Source: Methylacidiphilum infernorum V4 (GTDB lineage Bacteria > Verrucomicrobiota > Verrucomicrobiia > Methylacidiphilales > Methylacidiphilaceae). Taken from it: a DNA stretch of 64,000 bases. The notes under the pieces were generated by a model, which was not told where the DNA came from, ran no database searches, and saw nothing but the letters and a program-made list of their open reading frames with translations. The DNA is taken from positions 2,223,146 through 2,287,145 of the forward strand of contig NC_010794.1 of NCBI RefSeq assembly GCF_000019665.1, in the 5' to 3' direction. The translations under genes and the position numbers were made by a program. Shown here one piece after another: positions 63,903 to 64,000 of the stretch; position 1 is the first letter of the stretch, and each line of letters opens with the position of its first letter.

Positions 63903-64000
63903 GGAACAAATGAAAGCAAGGGCTTGAATATCCTTAGTAGGACTGAAATTAGAAATACTTATCCCTGATGAGTAATAAAAAAATTAAATGTCAATGTTTT

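Overview
The window looks like chromosomal sequence from an acidophilic methanotrophic verrucomicrobium of the Methylacidiphilum type. This assignment is an inference from gene content. The strongest clue is a hydroxylamine oxidoreductase pair (haoA-haoB), typical of methanotrophs and ammonia oxidisers. It is backed by futalosine-type menaquinone synthesis (mqnD), system II cytochrome c maturation, a short AtpH, a Suf-only Fe-S system, and a complete Tol-Pal envelope system. Nearly every gene is housekeeping; there is no prophage, CRISPR array or intact insertion sequence.

Layout. 1-3.4 kb: the 5' part of mnmG (minus) and dnaB (plus), with two perfect 16-bp palindromic parS-like sites, suggesting the left edge is origin-proximal; then about 850 bp of gene-free DNA holding transposon remnants. 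3.4-9.5 kb: thiG, mqnD, a histone-deacetylase-family gene, a cytochrome c, thrB, a rhomboid protease and nadC. 9.7-11.6 kb: a DUF4388/PATAN-like protein, a small Ras-like GTPase and a Roadblock protein, forming a probable signalling module. 11.7-18.4 kb: the F1Fo ATP synthase operon atpBEFHAGDC. 18.5-26.4 kb: a DUF971 protein, tilS, an RluB/RsuA-type pseudouridine synthase, argH, ccsA, ribBA and two exported proteins of unknown function.

26.4-30.2 kb (minus): a YdbL-like lipoprotein, haoA and haoB, a probable operon for hydroxylamine detoxification. 30.2-39.6 kb: a second transposon remnant, an unknown gene, a NUDIX hydrolase, a hemolysin III-type membrane protein, an AttEFGH-like ABC exporter set headed by a CHASE2 protein, and a J-domain-like coiled-coil protein. 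39.7-43.7 kb: tolQ-tolR-tolA/tonB-tolB-pal. 43.7-49.6 kb: rarA and a Bat-type aerotolerance cluster (VWA protein, BatC-like protein, BatD-BatE fusion). 49.6-53.1 kb: a third repeat copy, a glycosyltransferase-like gene, a Rieske ferredoxin, an L,D-transpeptidase and tRNA-Pro(UGG). 53.4-57.6 kb: sufCBD-sufT. 57.6-64 kb: a cell-wall amidase whose signal peptide is separated from it by a probable one-base slip in an 11-A run, an exported protein, an NDUFA9-like reductase, a cysteine desulfurase, cysE and aroE.

Most worth a second look: the parS pair, one embedded in mnmG codons; the GTPase/Roadblock module beside the ATP synthase; the nine-haem HaoA in a putative operon with a YdbL-like lipoprotein; an exported protein with a possible caspase-like His/Cys pair; and two families of diverged short repeats, one derived from a TnpB C-terminus.
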